From Bacillota bacterium (lineage in GTDB: Bacteria > Bacillota_C > Negativicutes > CTSoil-072), in contig JAGFXW010000067.1 of NCBI GenBank assembly GCA_017861495.1, positions 1 through 12,220 of the forward strand: DNA of 12,220 nucleotides, written 5' to 3'. Position 1 is the first letter of the stretch; every line of letters begins with the position of its first letter. The position numbers and the translations under genes are program-made. Of the stretch, positions 6,806-12,220 are shown piece after piece. Under the pieces are notes generated by a model. The model was not told the DNA's origin, did no database searches, and saw only the letters and a list, made by a program, of their open reading frames with translations.

Positions 6806-6881
6806 ATACCAACAACGTTAGTCCGCTTGTACATGCAAGAACCACCCAGAAAAAGTATGTTTTCAAGGATAGTTGCAACAT
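6654..6881 (-). CDS. Probable N-terminal segment of the histidine kinase in a different frame
   Basis: ATG 6881 follows CGGAGGG, a strong ribosome binding site, and a promoter lies about 25 bp further up. The first 28 residues (MLQLSLKTYFFWVVLACTSG, then LTLLVYGLA) form a convincing membrane helix. After about codon 29 the sequence becomes basic and unstructured (…VVIRRRRCWGRT…), as expected of a shadow frame, and it runs to a TAG at 6654. Joined to the kinase frame around 6805 it would give a two-helix membrane anchor typical of sensor kinases. Either the gene carries an indel (mutation or sequencing error) or a +1-type frameshift joins the two. A separate small membrane protein is the less likely alternative. 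Confidence 0.5.
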   Translation of the reverse strand: MLQLSLKTYFFWVVLACTSGLTLLVYGLAYDRTAFAMASFVVIRRRRCWGRTVIPRLAQDDGPYANQLCFGATRG

Positions 6882-6912
6882 AGGCCCTCCGAAAATTAAG
6901 ATTATTTTTAAA

Positions 6913-6921
6913 ATTATATCA
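6913..6921 (-). promoter_or_regulatory. Extended -10 promoter of the two-component operon
   Basis: On the minus strand TGATATAAT (6921-6913) is a perfect extended -10. No good -35 is seen 17 bp upstream (TGCATC), as is tolerated for extended -10 promoters. The start point would be near 6906, about 25 nt before the ATG at 6881 and far upstream of the ATG at 6805. This supports 6881 as the true translation start. Confidence 0.5.
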
Positions 6922-7053
6922 CATAGAAGACATCTGATGCACCTGGTTGGGGGATCCTGTGTATAAAATACGCTAAAAAAGACTGAAAATTAAGCAATGT
7001 TACACATTTTTAACTATATATACAAAAAATTTATGCTGATGTAACGATGACGA

Positions 7054-7062
7054 TGGTATTCT
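7054..7062 (+). promoter_or_regulatory. Candidate extended -10 promoter of acs
   Basis: TGGTATTCT (7054-7062) is an extended -10 with TATTCT, about 42 bp before the acs start codon. The -35 is poor. The 222-bp divergent region 6882-7103 is AT-rich and holds no further convincing site; GTTACA (7000-7005) and TGTAAC (7040-7045) form a widely spaced inverted pair that could be an operator. Confidence 0.3.
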
Positions 7063-7103
7063 TAATTACAAGGGCACATAAAAATTGAAAGGTGAGGTCG
7101 AAT

Positions 7104-9083
7104 ATGCAAAAAGAAAATATGATGCAAGCAGACCTGATTACGGGCCAAGGAGATATGATTTATCCACCGGATGTTTTCGTAAGTGAGGCTGAAATTAATA
7201 GCAGAGAGGAATATCAGCGCCTCTATGATTATTCGTTGTCCAATCCGGAAGGATTTTGGGCGGAGCAAGCAGCGAATTTGGAATGGATGCGTGAATGGAA
7301 AAAGGTGTATTCCGGCAGCTTTGCTGATGGTGAACACCAGTGGTTTGTAGGTGGAAAGCTAAACGTGGCGCAGAACTGTCTGGATAGGCATGTAACTACA
7401 TGGCGGAAAAATAAGGCTGCCCTCATTTGGCAAGGAGAAAAGCGCGACGAATTTATCGTTTTAACGTACAATGACTTACTGAATAAAGTAGCGCGGTTTG
7501 CCAATGTTTTAAAAAAATGGGGAGTCAGCAAAGGGGATCGGGTTACCATTTATTTGCCGATGATTCCGGAACTGGTTATTTCCATGTTAGCTTGTGCACG
7601 GATAGGGGCAATACACAATGTTGTCTTTGCTGGTTTTAGTGCCGAAAGTTTGCGGGAACGAATTCAGGATTCGGGTTCCCGGCTGGTGATTACTGCAGAT
7701 GGCGGAATCCGCCGCGGAGCAACCTTATTACTGAAAGATAATGTGGATGAGGCGTTGGTGCAGTGCCCCGGTGTGCATACTTGCATCGTTGTCAGGCGGG
7801 CAAAAGCTGATATCAATTTCTGGACTCAACGCGATAAGTGGTGGCACACGGAAATACAGGCCCCTGATATAACCGCCAGTTGTCCACCGGAAGCGATGGA
7901 TGCGGAAGATCCCTTGTTTATCCTCTATACTTCGGGCAGCACCGGGAAACCGAAAGGCGTGCTGCATACGACCGGCGGTTATCTGGTGTATGCGGCAACA
8001 ACGATGAAGTACATTTTTGATCTAAAGGATACAGATACTTTTTGGTGTACGGCTGATAGCGGCTGGATTACCGGGCACACCTATTCGACGTATGGACCGT
8101 TGACAATGGGAGCCACGATTGTGATCTATGAGGGCTTGCCGAACTATCCGACCCCAAACCGGTTTTGGCAGATCATCGAACGCTATAAAGTAAATATTTT
8201 TTATACGGCGCCAACAGTAATCCGTTCCTTGATGCGTGAGAAGGAAGAATGGGTGAATAAGCACGATCTTTCCAGTTTGCGGTTATTGGGATCTGTGGGG
8301 GAGCCAATCAATCCGGAAGCGTGGCTATGGTACCATCGGGTCGTCGGTAAAGAGCGTTGTCCGATTGTTGATACATATTGGCAAACAGAAACGGGCGGCA
8401 TAGTTCTTTCTTCTTTGCCGGGAGCCTTGCCGGCAAAACCAGGTTCTGCGGCAGTCCCTTTCTTTGGCATAGAGCCGGGGCTTACTGATTTACAGGGCAA
8501 TGGTTTACCGCAACAAGGGGATGGCTGCTTGGTGATGAAGCGACCGTGGCCTGGATTAATGCGAGGCGTGTATGGAGCGCCGGAACGCTATTACACGACC
8601 TATATGGCTCCGTTTCCAGGGTGCTATTTTACCGGTGATGGCGCACGGGTTGATAAAGATGGCTACTATTGGCTGTTGGGAAGGGTGGATGATGTTGTCA
8701 ATGTATCAGGGCATCGGATTGGAACAGCGGAAGTGGAAGCGGCGATTGCAGAAAATGAAGTTGTGGCGGAGGCTGCAGTGGTCGGATATCCTCATACTGT
8801 TAAAGGAGAAGGGATTTATGCTTATGTTGTACTCAAAAATGATGGGCAGCCTTCCGAGGACTTGCGGAATGACATTAAGCAGGGTGTGCGAAAAGTAATC
8901 GGGCCAACAGCTACGCCGGAGAAAATTCAATTTTGCGATGGATTGCCGAAAACGAGAAGCGGCAAAATTATGCGTCGTATTTTACGCAAAATTGCCGCTG
9001 GTGATACAGAACAAATTGGTGATGTGACAACCTTGGCAGATCCAATGGTAGTAGAGGAACTAATTAAGCAGCGTCTGGCGTGA
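7104..9083 (+). CDS. acs: Acetyl-CoA synthetase (AMP-forming)
   Basis: This 659-residue cytosolic enzyme activates acetate with ATP and CoA to acetyl-CoA, AMP and PPi; its length equals that of E. coli Acs (652). Motifs in order are YTSGSTGKPKG (275-285, phosphate-binding loop), WCTADSGWITGHTYS (314 on), DTYWQTETGG (423-432), YFTGDGA (GDG at 511-513), LLGRVDDVVNVSGHR (524-538, hinge and CoA contacts) and PKTRSGKIMRR with the catalytic lysine K621, which is reversibly acetylated in many homologues. All key residues are present. ATG 7104 is chosen because AAAGGTGAGG (7088-7097) sits just upstream; the GTG at 7092 lies inside this ribosome binding site. It is divergent from the two-component operon, ends in an intrinsic terminator, and converges on the D12 methylase. 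No acetylation regulator is seen nearby. Confidence 0.97.
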   Translation: MQKENMMQADLITGQGDMIYPPDVFVSEAEINSREEYQRLYDYSLSNPEGFWAEQAANLEWMREWKKVYSGSFADGEHQWFVGGKLNVAQNCLDRHVTTWRKNKAALIWQGEKRDEFIVLTYNDLLNKVARFANVLKKWGVSKGDRVTIYLPMIPELVISMLACARIGAIHNVVFAGFSAESLRERIQDSGSRLVITADGGIRRGATLLLKDNVDEALVQCPGVHTCIVVRRAKADINFWTQRDKWWHTEIQAPDITASCPPEAMDAEDPLFILYTSGSTGKPKGVLHTTGGYLVYAATTMKYIFDLKDTDTFWCTADSGWITGHTYSTYGPLTMGATIVIYEGLPNYPTPNRFWQIIERYKVNIFYTAPTVIRSLMREKEEWVNKHDLSSLRLLGSVGEPINPEAWLWYHRVVGKERCPIVDTYWQTETGGIVLSSLPGALPAKPGSAAVPFFGIEPGLTDLQGNGLPQQGDGCLVMKRPWPGLMRGVYGAPERYYTTYMAPFPGCYFTGDGARVDKDGYYWLLGRVDDVVNVSGHRIGTAEVEAAIAENEVVAEAAVVGYPHTVKGEGIYAYVVLKNDGQPSEDLRNDIKQGVRKVIGPTATPEKIQFCDGLPKTRSGKIMRRILRKIAAGDTEQIGDVTTLADPMVVEELIKQRLA

Positions 9084-9103
9084 AAGGGGCTTAGCACCTT
9101 TTT
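9083..9103 (+). terminator. Intrinsic terminator of acs
   Basis: AAAGGGGC (9083-9090) pairs with GCACCTTT (9094-9101) with one G/A mismatch around a TTA loop, and the right arm runs into CTTTTTC. It overlaps the last base of the stop codon. Confidence 0.6.
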
Positions 9104-9151
9104 CTGTTGATATCAAGTTCCGGCAAGGTTGTGATGGGGACAGAATTATCA

Positions 9152-9188
9152 AGAGTGTGTCAACAACCCTGCCCCGTTGACACACTCT
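9152..9188. repeat. REP-like inverted repeat between acs and the D12 methylase
   Basis: AGAGTGTGTCAAC (9152-9164) and GTTGACACACTCT (9176-9188) are perfect 13-bp complements around the loop AACCCTGCCCC. The sequence GTGTCAACAACCC…TTGACACA relates it to the elements at 2539 and 4107, with an indel and changes in the core. Further left, GGGGACAGAATT (9136-9147) may be a decayed partner half. The last base of the arm directly touches the stop codon of the D12 methylase (9189-9191). The hairpin could stop transcription from that gene. Confidence 0.75.
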
Positions 9189-10004
9189 CTACCAGTTTAA
9201 GTATAATGATTCGCAAACTTTTTCCGTGCGCTTATCCATCACTTTTTTAAAACTGGAGTTCCCTGCTTCGAGCATGATATGTTTTTTGTAGAGCTCTTTG
9301 GGTAAATCAATCGTATAATCGGTTTCTTCGCGTATGCCATCAAAAGAAAGAGCGTATTTAATACCCTTGGAGTTAAGGGCTTCCAAATAACTTAAAAATT
9401 CTTCGTAGTCAATTGTGCCGTAATAGCGGCCTTTTGTGTTGAAATAAGGCGGATCAAGATAGATAAAATCATGTTTTGTTATATCCATGGTAGTAGCCCG
9501 ATAATCACCGGTTCTAAATTCAATATTTTTCATTCTTGCAGACCAGTCTAACAGTATTTTGTTGAGGGTGAGCGGGTGGATGCCTTTTCTTGTATGGTGA
9601 AGAGAATTGTTAAATTCACCATTTTTATTAAAGCGGATTAACCCATTGACGCATGTCCTTGACAAAAAAAACAAATCATAGGGAGACTGCGTCTGATTAA
9701 AATGGTCTCGTATTTCGTAATATACTTGATGACCGGCTTTTTGCAGTCTATGCCATGCTTCGTGATAGGAAAGGGAAAGGCTTTCAGGTTTCAATTTTAT
9801 GATGTTCCATAGATTAATTAAGGGCACGCAGATATCCCCGCAAATACCGTTGCGGGGCTTCGCCATGTAGGCGACAGAAGCCCCGCCAATAAACGGTTCA
9901 TAGTATTTTTGGAAGGAAGGGAACAATTTCACTATTTCCGCTGCTTGGCTGCGTTTGCTGCCGCTCCATTTAATTACCGGTCGTATTTTTGTTTGGTTGT
10001 TCAT
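9189..10004 (-). CDS. D12-class DNA adenine-N6 methyltransferase (Dam family)
   Basis: This 271-residue DNA methyltransferase transfers a methyl group from S-adenosylmethionine to adenine N6. The alpha-class motif order is present: RPVIKWSGSKR (8-18, motif X), YEPFIGGAS (35-43, motif I, SAM binding), SRTCVNGLIRFN (115-126) and YLDPPY (182-187, catalytic motif IV). The target site cannot be read from the sequence; GATC is one possibility. The ATG at 10004 is preferred: GAGAGTGAG precedes it, while the longer frame back to a TTG at 10034 follows a T-run with no ribosome binding site. The stop touches a REP-like hairpin. It lies 113 bp downstream of a second methyltransferase on the same strand, but a strong palindrome separates them, so shared transcription is uncertain. 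Confidence 0.92.
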   Translation of the reverse strand: MNNQTKIRPVIKWSGSKRSQAAEIVKLFPSFQKYYEPFIGGASVAYMAKPRNGICGDICVPLINLWNIIKLKPESLSLSYHEAWHRLQKAGHQVYYEIRDHFNQTQSPYDLFFLSRTCVNGLIRFNKNGEFNNSLHHTRKGIHPLTLNKILLDWSARMKNIEFRTGDYRATTMDITKHDFIYLDPPYFNTKGRYYGTIDYEEFLSYLEALNSKGIKYALSFDGIREETDYTIDLPKELYKKHIMLEAGNSSFKKVMDKRTEKVCESLYLNW

Positions 10005-10061
10005 TGTGCTCACTCTCGGCGCTATTATTTGCAAAAAAAAATATATATAGTTTCAGTTAAT

Positions 10062-10129
10062 TTTATCTCGTTAACAGCCTGTAAGACCCCGCCCTCTTAG
10101 GTCGGGGATCAACAGGCTATAACACTCGA
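10062..10129 (+). repeat. Palindromic dispersed repeat, copy B (canonical form)
   Basis: This 68-bp unit is identical to copy A apart from lacking the 17-bp insertion. Outer stem AGCCTGT (10076-10082) pairs with ACAGGCT (10112-10118) and inner stem CCCCG (10087-10091) with CGGGG (10103-10107), leaving symmetrical 4-nt internal loops. It covers the final three codons and TAG stop of the DpnA-like methyltransferase and would fold directly after the stop as a terminator-like structure. A second, unrelated imperfect hairpin bounded by ACTCG (10123-10127) and CGAGT (10157-10161) follows. Copy A is also followed by a different hairpin. Confidence 0.85.
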
Positions 10130-10920
10130 AACCCTAAAGGGAAACTTCGGCTTCGCGAGTAATAAGACTTATCTATTTCAAAGCCTATATAATTCCTGCC
10201 TGCTTCTTTCGCCGCCGCACATTCACTGCCAACGCCGCTAAACGGGGTTAAGCATATATCGCCTTTTCTACTTGCTGACATAATCATTCTTTGCAGAACG
10301 CGGAGCGGTTTTTGTGTTGGATGTTTGCCAAAGGCGGATTCGATTTTCCCTTTGTTATTCGGAATATCCCAGACCGTCCGCATCTGTTTTCCGATAATTT
10401 TTAAGTTATCTTCAGGAAAGAAAGTATTTTTGGTATACTCATAATTGAAGAGATATTCTCGCTTGTTCCCTCCGGAATGGCACCACAAAATCGTTTCATG
10501 ACTGGCGGTGAAACGGCGGCCGGATAGATTGGGAAAGGCATTTCGTTTATACCAAATGACTTCATTGATTATTTCAATCCCCAACTTTTGGCAGATAACA
10601 TTAATAATCCCCATGTTATGATAGGTTCCGAATATCCACATGGAACCGCTGGTCTTTAAAATCCTTTTCGCCTGGGCTAGCCATGCTTCCGTGAATTCCC
10701 AATATTGCTCAAAGTCCATGTCATCCCAATTTTCCATCACTTTATTCCAATTGCCGCCCATGCCATCGAGTTTCACGCTGTTATCCCATTTCCACGCTGC
10801 TCCTTTAGAGAGGTTGTAGGGAGGATCAGCAATGATTAAATCGATGGAATGGCCGGGAAGTTTTTCCATGCCGGTTATGCAATCGATATTGTATATTTTA
10901 TTGATCCAATCCGAAATCAT
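10117..10920 (-). CDS. DpnA-like beta-class DNA methyltransferase with altered C-terminus
   Basis: The 267-residue protein has the beta-class order: catalytic motif IV ADPPYN (31-36) near the N-terminus and SAM-binding motif I TPFSGVGSE (225-233) near the C-terminus, preceded by GKHPTQKP (198-205). The blocks VIWYKRNAFPNLSGRRFTAS, HETILWC and GKQMRTVWDIP resemble M.DpnIIB (DpnA) and its relatives, which methylate adenine in GATC-type sites. After GFEIDKSYY the family usually continues into an EIAKKRL-type helix; here it ends in SRSRSFPLGFRVL, and the last codons and stop come from palindromic repeat copy B. The start ATG follows CGAGGTG. The catalytic core is complete, so activity is plausible. 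No restriction endonuclease is encoded next to it. The gene is divergent from the flavin-reductase-like gene. Confidence 0.92.
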   Translation of the reverse strand: MISDWINKIYNIDCITGMEKLPGHSIDLIIADPPYNLSKGAAWKWDNSVKLDGMGGNWNKVMENWDDMDFEQYWEFTEAWLAQAKRILKTSGSMWIFGTYHNMGIINVICQKLGIEIINEVIWYKRNAFPNLSGRRFTASHETILWCHSGGNKREYLFNYEYTKNTFFPEDNLKIIGKQMRTVWDIPNNKGKIESAFGKHPTQKPLRVLQRMIMSASRKGDICLTPFSGVGSECAAAKEAGRNYIGFEIDKSYYSRSRSFPLGFRVL

Positions 10921-11056
10921 TTTACACCTCGTGGTTGTAATAACATTGGTTTAATCTTAACACAATACTTTGCGAAAGGTACATAGAAATTGGCAATAAA
11001 TGATTATTTGAGACAGGCGGCAGAGAAATAATGAAGTGAAAGGATGGTCGATCATT

Positions 11057-11605
11057 ATGGCTTTCATGGAATTACCGCTCCCCAAAGCATTTATGTTGTT
11101 TGAGCCAGGGCCGGTTATTTTGGTCACAACAAACGATGGGCGGAAAAATAACCTTATGACGATTTCCTGGCACATGGTGACCGATTTTACTCCGTGTATC
11201 GCCCTTACCACCGGTCCGTGGAATTACTCGTTCAATGCTTTGATGCAGAAAAAAGAATGTGTGTTGGCAGTTCCGACTATTGATATTGCGGAAAAAGTGG
11301 TCCGTATTGGTGACTGTTCCGGCACAAGCGTTGATAAATTTGAAGCATTTGAACTAACGCCATTGCCGGCAAGTGTTGTGAGTGCGCCGCTGGTTGCGGA
11401 ATGTCTTGCCTGCCTGGAATGCCAGGTAACCGGTTATCTGGAAGATCCGGGTATCTTTTTGCTGCGGGGCGTTCGGGCATGGATTGACAAGGATCGGAAG
11501 GAACGGCGTACATTCCATGCTAACGGTGACGGTACCTTTGCGGTCGACGGTGAAACCATTAATTTGCGGCATCTGATGGCGGATAAAATTCCTGATGGCG
11601 TTTAA
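11057..11605 (+). CDS. Flavin-reductase-like FMN-binding split-barrel protein
   Basis: This 182-residue cytosolic protein contains the split-barrel pattern LFEPGPVILVTT..DGRKNN (14-32), LMTISWHMVTDFTPCIALTT (33-52), ECVLAVPT (67-74) and CSGTSVDKFEAFELTPLPA (87-105), which is the flavin reductase (FMN-binding) domain family. Members reduce FMN with NAD(P)H or act as small flavin-dependent electron carriers in anaerobes; the partner cannot be read. The ATG at 11057 is chosen because the conserved MAFMELPLPKAF starts there; the nearest ribosome binding site (AAAGGA, 11039-11044) is 12 nt away, longer than usual. The in-frame GTG at 11036 is an alternative start. It stands alone, divergent from the DpnA-like methyltransferase and closed by a strong terminator. 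The 136 bp upstream shows no clear promoter. Confidence 0.9.
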   Translation: MAFMELPLPKAFMLFEPGPVILVTTNDGRKNNLMTISWHMVTDFTPCIALTTGPWNYSFNALMQKKECVLAVPTIDIAEKVVRIGDCSGTSVDKFEAFELTPLPASVVSAPLVAECLACLECQVTGYLEDPGIFLLRGVRAWIDKDRKERRTFHANGDGTFAVDGETINLRHLMADKIPDGV

Positions 11606-11648
11606 GCATAGTTCGCTGTTGTATGAAAACTGCCGATGGAAAACAAAC

Positions 11649-11697
11649 AGCCCTATTGCCTGAAATGAATATTTTCGGCAATAGGGCTCGTATTTTT
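11649..11697 (+). terminator. Intrinsic terminator of the flavin-reductase-like gene
   Basis: AGCCCTATTGCC (11649-11660) and GGCAATAGGGCT (11677-11688) form a perfect 12-bp stem. GAAA and TTTC extend it inside the loop, and TATTTTTA follows on the 3' side. Confidence 0.9.
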
Positions 11698-11929
11698 ATC
11701 GTTATATTTACTGCAACTTGGTTATTGGCGGAGGAAAGAAGGCCGGGAACGGCGAAGAATACTTGTGTGTTTCAGGTTTGGATTTATTGCGGGATAACGA
11801 ACGCTGGGCGTAACGTCCTGCCATGAAGCCGGGTATGCTGTTGTTCTGGTATGCTTTAGCAAGGGGAAACCGGAGGTGGAAGAATATTTCTTAGAAAAGC
11901 AGGAAGTATTCGTTGGAAGAGGAAAATAA
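11698..11929 (+). other. Region before dapA with possible gene debris
   Basis: The 375 bp between the split-barrel stop and dapA contain the terminator and then no complete gene. Two short open segments read like protein but lie in different frames: LVIGGGKKAGNGEEYLCVSG followed by LDLLRDNERWA to a TAA at 11811-11813, and SCHEAGYAVVLVCFSKGKP, EVEEYFLEKQEVFVGRGK to a TAA at 11927-11929. One indel near 11795-11815 would join them. Neither has a convincing start and ribosome binding site. This may be a decayed gene or chance; I recognise no family. No lysine riboswitch is visible before dapA. Confidence 0.25.
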
Positions 11930-11980
11930 AGAATATCATAGCTATGTCCATAGGACAAATTTCAAAAGGCGGTGTAATTT

Positions 11981-12220
11981 ATGAGAGAACCACTCTTTAT
12001 CGGTTCAGCAACAGCGATTGTAACTCCCTTTACGGAGGAAGGGGTTAATTATCCGGCGTTAGCGGAATTTATTGAGTTCCAAATTGAAAACGGTACCGAT
12101 GCAATTGTTGTTTGTGGTACTACCGGCGAAGCTTCTACGATGCCGGATAAAGAACATATTGAAGTCATTAAGTTTGCAGTTGATGCCGTAAATAAGCGGG
12201 TACCGGTTATTGGCGGTACC
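11981..12220 (+). CDS. dapA: 4-hydroxy-tetrahydrodipicolinate synthase, N-terminal fragment (runs off the window edge)
   Basis: The first 80 codons are present. The enzyme condenses pyruvate with aspartate semialdehyde in the diaminopimelate and lysine pathway. [20 protein letters not shown] (6-25) and the pyruvate-site motif [10 protein letters not shown] (45-54), with the paired threonines T47/T48, are diagnostic of the DapA family within the aldolase-like TIM barrels. The Schiff-base lysine lies beyond the window. The ATG at 11981 follows AAAAGGCGGTG (11964-11974), a strong ribosome binding site. A weak promoter-like pair (TTGGAA and TATCAT near 11913-11939, 15-bp spacing) may serve it. 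Related N-acetylneuraminate lyases share the fold, but the [10 protein letters not shown]…GTTGEA spacing favours DapA. Confidence 0.92.
   Translation, partial: MREPLFIGSATAIVTPFTEEGVNYPALAEFIEFQIENGTDAIVVCGTTGEASTMPDKEHIEVIKFAVDAVNKRVPVIGGT

Noticed and set aside
4489..6881. Naming the two-component system KdpDE
   Set aside because: The regulator is KdpE-like in its DNA-binding domain, but the kinase lacks the KdpD Usp and four-helix sensor domains and no kdpABC genes are near.
9189..10920. Complete DpnII/MboI restriction-modification system
   Set aside because: Only methyltransferases are present; no endonuclease frame exists in or beside the pair within the window, and the target sites are not known.
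11700..11980. Lysine riboswitch or T-box before dapA
   Set aside because: No lysine-aptamer core, T-box sequence or terminator/antiterminator pair is visible.

Overview
The window looks like chromosome from a Gram-positive-lineage anaerobe (Firmicutes), most likely a Negativicutes member of the Sporomusaceae type. The reasons are a class III fructose-1,6-bisphosphatase of Bacillus/Clostridium type, a short MoaE-like protein of a kind I associate with these anaerobes, strong AGGAGG-type ribosome binding sites, moderate GC, and REP-like palindromes built around GTCAAGGGGACGGGG. There is no rRNA or other taxonomic marker, so the assignment is inference.

Layout. The left edge carries the 5' end of a glycogen phosphorylase gene on the minus strand (1-207). 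A 371-bp divergent intergenic region follows, with promoters for both directions, one copy of a palindromic repeat and a very stable GC-rich hairpin in the fbp leader. fbp (579-2561) is followed on the same strand by an unrecognised two-helix membrane protein (2632-3381) and a MoaE-like gene (3608-4018), which ends in a long hairpin next to a perfect 27-bp inverted repeat (REPIN-like).

The minus strand from 6881 to 4178 holds a sensor histidine kinase whose N-terminal part appears frameshifted, an OmpR/KdpE-type response regulator overlapping it by 14 bp, three 11-bp-phased TGTAA repeats resembling a Pho box, and a 57-codon Cys/His-rich small gene. Divergent from this operon is acetyl-CoA synthetase (7104-9083, plus), ending in a terminator and facing a D12-class DNA adenine methylase (9189-10004, minus). 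Behind that lies a DpnA-like beta-class DNA methyltransferase (10117-10920, minus) whose stop codon lies inside the second copy of the palindromic repeat. A flavin-reductase-like split-barrel gene (11057-11605, plus) with a clear terminator, a 375-bp stretch with only possible gene debris, and the 5' end of dapA (11981 onward) complete the window.

How it fits together. glgP, fbp and acs are central carbon genes (glycogen breakdown, gluconeogenesis, acetate activation). The two-component system next to acs may act on the downstream small gene, because a phased direct repeat sits between them. The two methyltransferases have no restriction endonuclease within the window. The most unusual feature is that two unrelated palindromic repeat families sit exactly at gene 3' ends: they supply the stop codon of fbp and of the DpnA-like methyltransferase, and abut the stop codons of the D12 methylase and the small Cys/His protein. 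I see no transposase, phage, CRISPR array or tRNA/rRNA gene.
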